Of a stretch of 8,486 bases of DNA, positions 6,210-8,486 are shown one piece after another (within the stretch, counting starts at the first letter, position 1; the number at the start of each line of letters is the position of its first letter). The DNA is from an uncultured Clostridia bacterium (GTDB lineage Bacteria > Bacillota > Clostridia > Oscillospirales > Acutalibacteraceae). Position numbers and translations under genes: made by a program. The DNA is taken from the NCBI GenBank assembly GCA_958436475.1, contig CAUBKG010000074.1, positions 1-8,486 on the forward strand. Reading direction: 5' to 3'. The notes beneath the pieces are model-generated. The model was not told the DNA's origin and ran no database searches. It saw nothing but the letters and a program-made list of their open reading frames with translations.

Positions 6210-6832
6210 AGCAGAATCCCTCTACCACTATATTCCGCTCCTTCCGGATGGGTTCCCTATGGGAAAATCCCATGCTGCGCGGCCTTTTGGGCCTTTCTCC
6301 TGCGGTACTGATCTGCACCTCCTTAAAGCAGGGGCTGATCCTCGGCGCGTTCACCCTCTGCGTGTTCCTGCCCACCGCGCTGCTCACGTATTTCTTCTTC
6401 CGGAAGCTGCCCTTCTGGGCGCGCATCCCGGTGTATGTGCTCTGCTCCGCGCTGATTCTTTCACCCCTTTCCCTCGCCGCAGAGCTGTGGTTCCCCTCGG
6501 CCATGGCGGGGATAGGGCTTTTTTCCCCGCTTATCATCGTAAACTCCGCGCAGTTCCTCATGCTCGAAACGCTGGCGGCCGGCAGCACCGCCCGGCGTCG
6601 CGCGCTCCCTGAGGCGGCGGGGATGATGACCGGCTATCTGCTCGTTCTGCTGCTGCTTTCCGCTCTGCGGGAGCTCGGCGGCTCCGGCAGCCTCTGGGAT
6701 ATCCCGGTAACGGCAAAGGCGTACGTTCCGGCGGCAGGCTCGCCCTTCGCAGCGCTCATCCTGCTCGGCCTGCTCGCCGCGCTCCTGCAATGGACGCGGA
6801 ACCGGTTCCACAGAGAGGAGGCGGCGGAATGA
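6206..6832 (+). CDS. rnfE: RnfE-like membrane subunit lacking the [2Fe-2S] cysteines
   Basis: This 208-residue polytopic membrane protein belongs to the RnfE/NqrD side of the Rnf-Nqr family. Recognisable family elements are ENPMLRGLLGLSP (20-32), FFRKLPFWARIPVYVL, GLFSPLIIVN (104-113) and RELGGSGSLWD. In NqrD/RnfE the cysteines of LGxCP and VNC, with the matching pair in the partner subunit, bind an intramembrane [2Fe-2S] cluster. Here both are serine: S31 in LGLSP and S114 in VNSAQF. The only nearby cysteine, C37, is displaced by six residues. The start is fixed by AAGGAGG (6190-6196) nine bases upstream and an ATGA overlap with rnfD. In clostridial Rnf operons rnfG normally stands between rnfD and rnfE; here the two overlap, so rnfG is cleanly absent. 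The next gene overlaps by ATGA as well. Confidence 0.85.
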   Translation: MKQNPSTTIFRSFRMGSLWENPMLRGLLGLSPAVLICTSLKQGLILGAFTLCVFLPTALLTYFFFRKLPFWARIPVYVLCSALILSPLSLAAELWFPSAMAGIGLFSPLIIVNSAQFLMLETLAAGSTARRRALPEAAGMMTGYLLVLLLLSALRELGGSGSLWDIPVTAKAYVPAAGSPFAALILLGLLAALLQWTRNRFHREEAAE

Positions 6833-7416
6833 TCCTGCGGATGACCACGGTGTTTCTCCTCTCCCTCTTCCTGCAAAACCTCGTGCTGAACAGCGGCTTC
6901 GGCATGGAAACCATTATCCGCGCGGGGCAGAGGCCCTCGCGCCTGTGGCGTGTGAGCGTGCTGCTCACCCTGTTCAGCATCCTTGCCACCCTGCTCGGAT
7001 GGCCTATCCACCAGCTTCTCCGCTTCGAGCGGACGGATATCCGCGCCCGGCTGCTTATCTTCATCGTTATCGTCTGCCTTCTGTATGCCGCCGCCGCGTG
7101 GCTACACCGCAGGGCGGGACGTTCCTCGAAGCGCCCGCTTTTTACCACCGCCGAGCTGATTATGGCCGCGTTCAACAACATCGTGGCGGTGATCCCCTAT
7201 TACGCCAGCCAGACGGCGCTGGACCTCGGCGATTCACTCCTGCTCGCTGTGTACGCGGGCCTCGGCTTCCTGCTCGCCTCCTGGTTTTATTCGGGCAGCG
7301 CCTTCCTTCTGCACAGCGAAAAGCTGCCCGCCGCCTTCCGCGGCGCACCGGCGAAGCTTCTTTACATCGGCATCCTGTTCCTGGCGTTTGCAGGCTTTTC
7401 CGGCGCGGTTTCCTGA
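6829..7416 (+). CDS. rnfA: RnfA-like membrane subunit lacking the [2Fe-2S] cysteines
   Basis: This 195-residue protein with several transmembrane segments is assigned to RnfA/NqrE. The assignment rests on order (E then A), on LFLQNLVLNSGFG (13-25, compare VNNFVLSRFLG) and on the closing LPAAFRGAPAKLLYIGILFL then AGFSG (compare LPKAFRGLPI and AFMGFSG). It is more divergent than its neighbours. The family cysteines of GICPF and TTNCAVLG align with E27 and about V119 (FNNIVAVIP, 115-123), so neither ligand is present; the only cysteine lies in another helix. The start is the ATG of the ATGA overlap with rnfE, seven bases after AGGAGG (6816-6821); an open frame from 6790 is an upstream extension. 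Canonical operons continue with rnfB, but no ferredoxin-type gene follows. Confidence 0.77.
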   Translation: MILRMTTVFLLSLFLQNLVLNSGFGMETIIRAGQRPSRLWRVSVLLTLFSILATLLGWPIHQLLRFERTDIRARLLIFIVIVCLLYAAAAWLHRRAGRSSKRPLFTTAELIMAAFNNIVAVIPYYASQTALDLGDSLLLAVYAGLGFLLASWFYSGSAFLLHSEKLPAAFRGAPAKLLYIGILFLAFAGFSGAVS

Positions 7417-7447
7417 CAGGGCCCGGAGGCTTTCCGGCTGACAGGCC
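7392..7447 (+). repeat. Short direct repeat across the rnfA stop codon
   Basis: AGGCTTTTCCGGC followed by CTGACAGGGCC (7392-7423) recurs in shortened form as AGGCTTTCCGGCTGACAGGCC (7427-7447). The first copy encodes the last residues and stop of rnfA; the second is in the gap before the next gene. It may reflect a small tandem duplication at the junction where rnfB would be expected. Confidence 0.5.
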
Positions 7448-7472
7448 TCGAAATTGGAAAGGAGAAAAAAGC

Positions 7473-8069
7473 ATGAACGTTTTCGTTGTATATTGCCATC
7501 CTTGTGAAGACAGCTTCACTTATCAGGTGAAGGAATCCTTCCTAAAGGGGCTTACCGATGCGGGCCATACCTGTGAAATTTCGGATCTATATGAGATGCG
7601 TTTTAATCCTGTCATGTCTGAAAAGGAGTATCGCAGAGAAGCTTTTTATAATGAAATGCTGCCGGTACCGCATGATGTGTTGATGGAACAGAAAAAAATC
7701 AATCGTGCAGATGCAATCGCGTTTATATACCCTGATTTTTGGACCGCTTCGCCCGCTATGCTCGAAGGCTGGTTTCAGCGGGTGCTGACCTATGGATTCG
7801 CTTACGGCGCAAGCCCGAAAATGAAGGTTCTGGAAAAGGCGGTCTTTCTTGTGACGATGGGCGGTTCCCTTACCGATGAAATACGCAGGGTACAGCTTGA
7901 TGCCATGAAAACCGTTATGATCGGTGACAGAATGCACCATCGTGCCAAAGCATGTCAATTTTATGTGTTTGACGAAATGACACGGGGATACGCAAACGAT
8001 GACCGCCGAAAAGAAAATATCGGTACATTCACTCAGGCTGCATATCATATCGGAAAAGAGATTTCATGA
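7473..8069 (+). CDS. Flavodoxin-fold NAD(P)H dehydrogenase (quinone)/oxidoreductase family protein
   Basis: This 198-residue cytoplasmic protein belongs to the Flavodoxin_2 group (NQO1, MdaB and KefF relatives), which binds FMN or FAD and reduces quinones or similar acceptors with NAD(P)H. Evidence is the N-terminal beta strand and phosphate loop MNVFVVYCHPCEDSF (1-15), then FIYPDFWTASPAMLEGWFQRVL (compare the family pattern FP-W-x5-PA-LKGW-DRV) followed by GFAYG, and VFLVTMGG. The start is set by AAAGGAG 8 bases before the ATG; the frame is open far upstream but those starts lie inside rnfA. It lies 56 bases after rnfA with no terminator, so it is probably co-transcribed. Base composition differs: two 60-base samples inside it are 42% GC against 60% in a sample from rnfA, suggesting separate acquisition. 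Its substrate cannot be told. Confidence 0.85.
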   Translation: MNVFVVYCHPCEDSFTYQVKESFLKGLTDAGHTCEISDLYEMRFNPVMSEKEYRREAFYNEMLPVPHDVLMEQKKINRADAIAFIYPDFWTASPAMLEGWFQRVLTYGFAYGASPKMKVLEKAVFLVTMGGSLTDEIRRVQLDAMKTVMIGDRMHHRAKACQFYVFDEMTRGYANDDRRKENIGTFTQAAYHIGKEIS

Positions 8070-8326
8070 GGAAGTACCGGTTTGTCCGCCCGTTCACTTA
8101 AAGCATCTGACAAGGCTGTTTTCACGCCGCAGGGGCGTCCATCGGCCGCCCTCCAAAGGGAAAGAAATGGGGAACCCGGTCGCCATTCGCGGTTCCTTGT
8201 GCGGGGAAAGGCTCCCGCCCACGGCTGCCCGGCGGAATACGGCTTACAAAAACTTTATATTCGGCACACAGCAGCCCGCGGCGCGGCAAAATCTTTTCCG
8301 CCTGCGGCCGCGCCTTCGCCGCGTTC
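8070..8326. other. Intergenic stretch without a recognisable gene
   Basis: Open frames on both strands (8082-8459 plus, 8122-8463 minus) have low-complexity Arg/Pro/Ala-rich translations, no ribosome site and no family resemblance, so I regard them as non-coding. Several GC-rich inverted repeats occur: ACGCC/GGCGT (8125-8129, 8135-8139), GGAACC/GGTTCC (8171-8176, 8191-8196) and GGCGCGGC/GCCGCGCC (8280-8287, 8307-8314). These could be RNA structure at the end of the operon transcript or a family-specific intergenic repeat. Confidence 0.4.
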
Positions 8327-8353
8327 AAAGCCCCCGGTTTTCCGGGGGCTTTT
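8327..8353 (+). terminator. Strong terminator hairpin closing the Rnf-like operon
   Basis: A perfect 11-bp stem AAAGCCCCCGG (8327-8337), loop TTTT, CCGGGGGCTTT (8342-8352), then T. Because A-runs flank the other side it could work in both directions. It lies about 260 bases beyond the last operon gene. Confidence 0.75.
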
Positions 8354-8362
8354 GGCGTTCCC

Positions 8363-8380
8363 CCGGGCGCCCGGTTTTCT
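8363..8380 (+). terminator. Possible second terminator
   Basis: The palindrome CCGGGCGCCCGG (8363-8374) is followed by TTTTCTTTT. It sits 10 bases after the stronger hairpin, as in tandem terminators. The very short loop makes it less certain. From 8381 to the end I see no gene. Confidence 0.45.
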
Positions 8381-8486
8381 TTTGCCCTGCCTCCGAATAT
8401 GCTTATACGGGCGGGGCCGGCATAATAGCTCCCCTCCCGCCTGGACATACTGTTTTTAACCATTCCTACTCGGCTTTTAACATCCT

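Noticed and set aside
6945..7472. Upstream extension of the flavodoxin-fold gene
   Set aside because: It runs in another frame through rnfA and has no similarity; the ATG at 7473 has a good ribosome site and a family-typical start.
8082..8463. Possible small proteins on either strand at the right end
   Set aside because: No ribosome binding site, low-complexity translation, and overlap with terminator hairpins.

Overview
The window looks like a chromosome segment of a GC-rich member of the Firmicutes, most likely class Clostridia (Oscillospiraceae/Ruminococcaceae type). The reasons are a MecA-type adaptor gene, strong AGGAGG-type ribosome binding sites, near-consensus sigma-A promoters, tRNA genes with encoded CCA, and Rnf genes in the clostridial order. 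The genus is not identifiable by eye.

Layout. Positions 46-399 hold a minus-strand tRNA block: tRNA-Leu(UAA) then tRNA-Gly(CCC), each followed by its own hairpin/T-tract terminator and driven by a full-consensus promoter. Divergent from it is a cardiolipin synthase gene (cls, 572-2092), followed by ribulose-phosphate 3-epimerase (rpe, 2154-2819), which has its own promoter and a terminator. A 490-base gap follows. It separates rpe from the convergent mecA and contains a striking non-coding element (2994-3274): 28-bp inverted ends enclosing two further large hairpins, MITE-like in form. Positions 2881-2993, between the rpe terminator and this element, show nothing I can name. mecA (3310-3894, minus) is divergent from the main operon.

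The main operon (3967-8069, plus) has tightly overlapping genes encoding homologues of the Rnf complex subunits RnfC, RnfD, RnfE and RnfA, then a flavodoxin-fold NAD(P)H:quinone-oxidoreductase-like gene. It follows the canonical clostridial order C-D-G-E-A-B, but RnfG and RnfB are absent. The remaining subunits have also lost most of the signature cofactor residues. RnfE and RnfA lack all four cysteines that hold the intramembrane [2Fe-2S] cluster. The RnfD flavinylation motif is altered. The RnfC glycine-rich FMN/NADH loop is gone, although both RnfC [4Fe-4S] motifs are intact. The genes are open, overlapping and have good ribosome sites, so this looks like a maintained, repurposed Rnf-derived membrane module rather than a decaying locus. 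That is the main candidate for an undescribed system here.

Positions 8070-8486 contain no convincing gene, only two terminator-like hairpins near 8327-8380.
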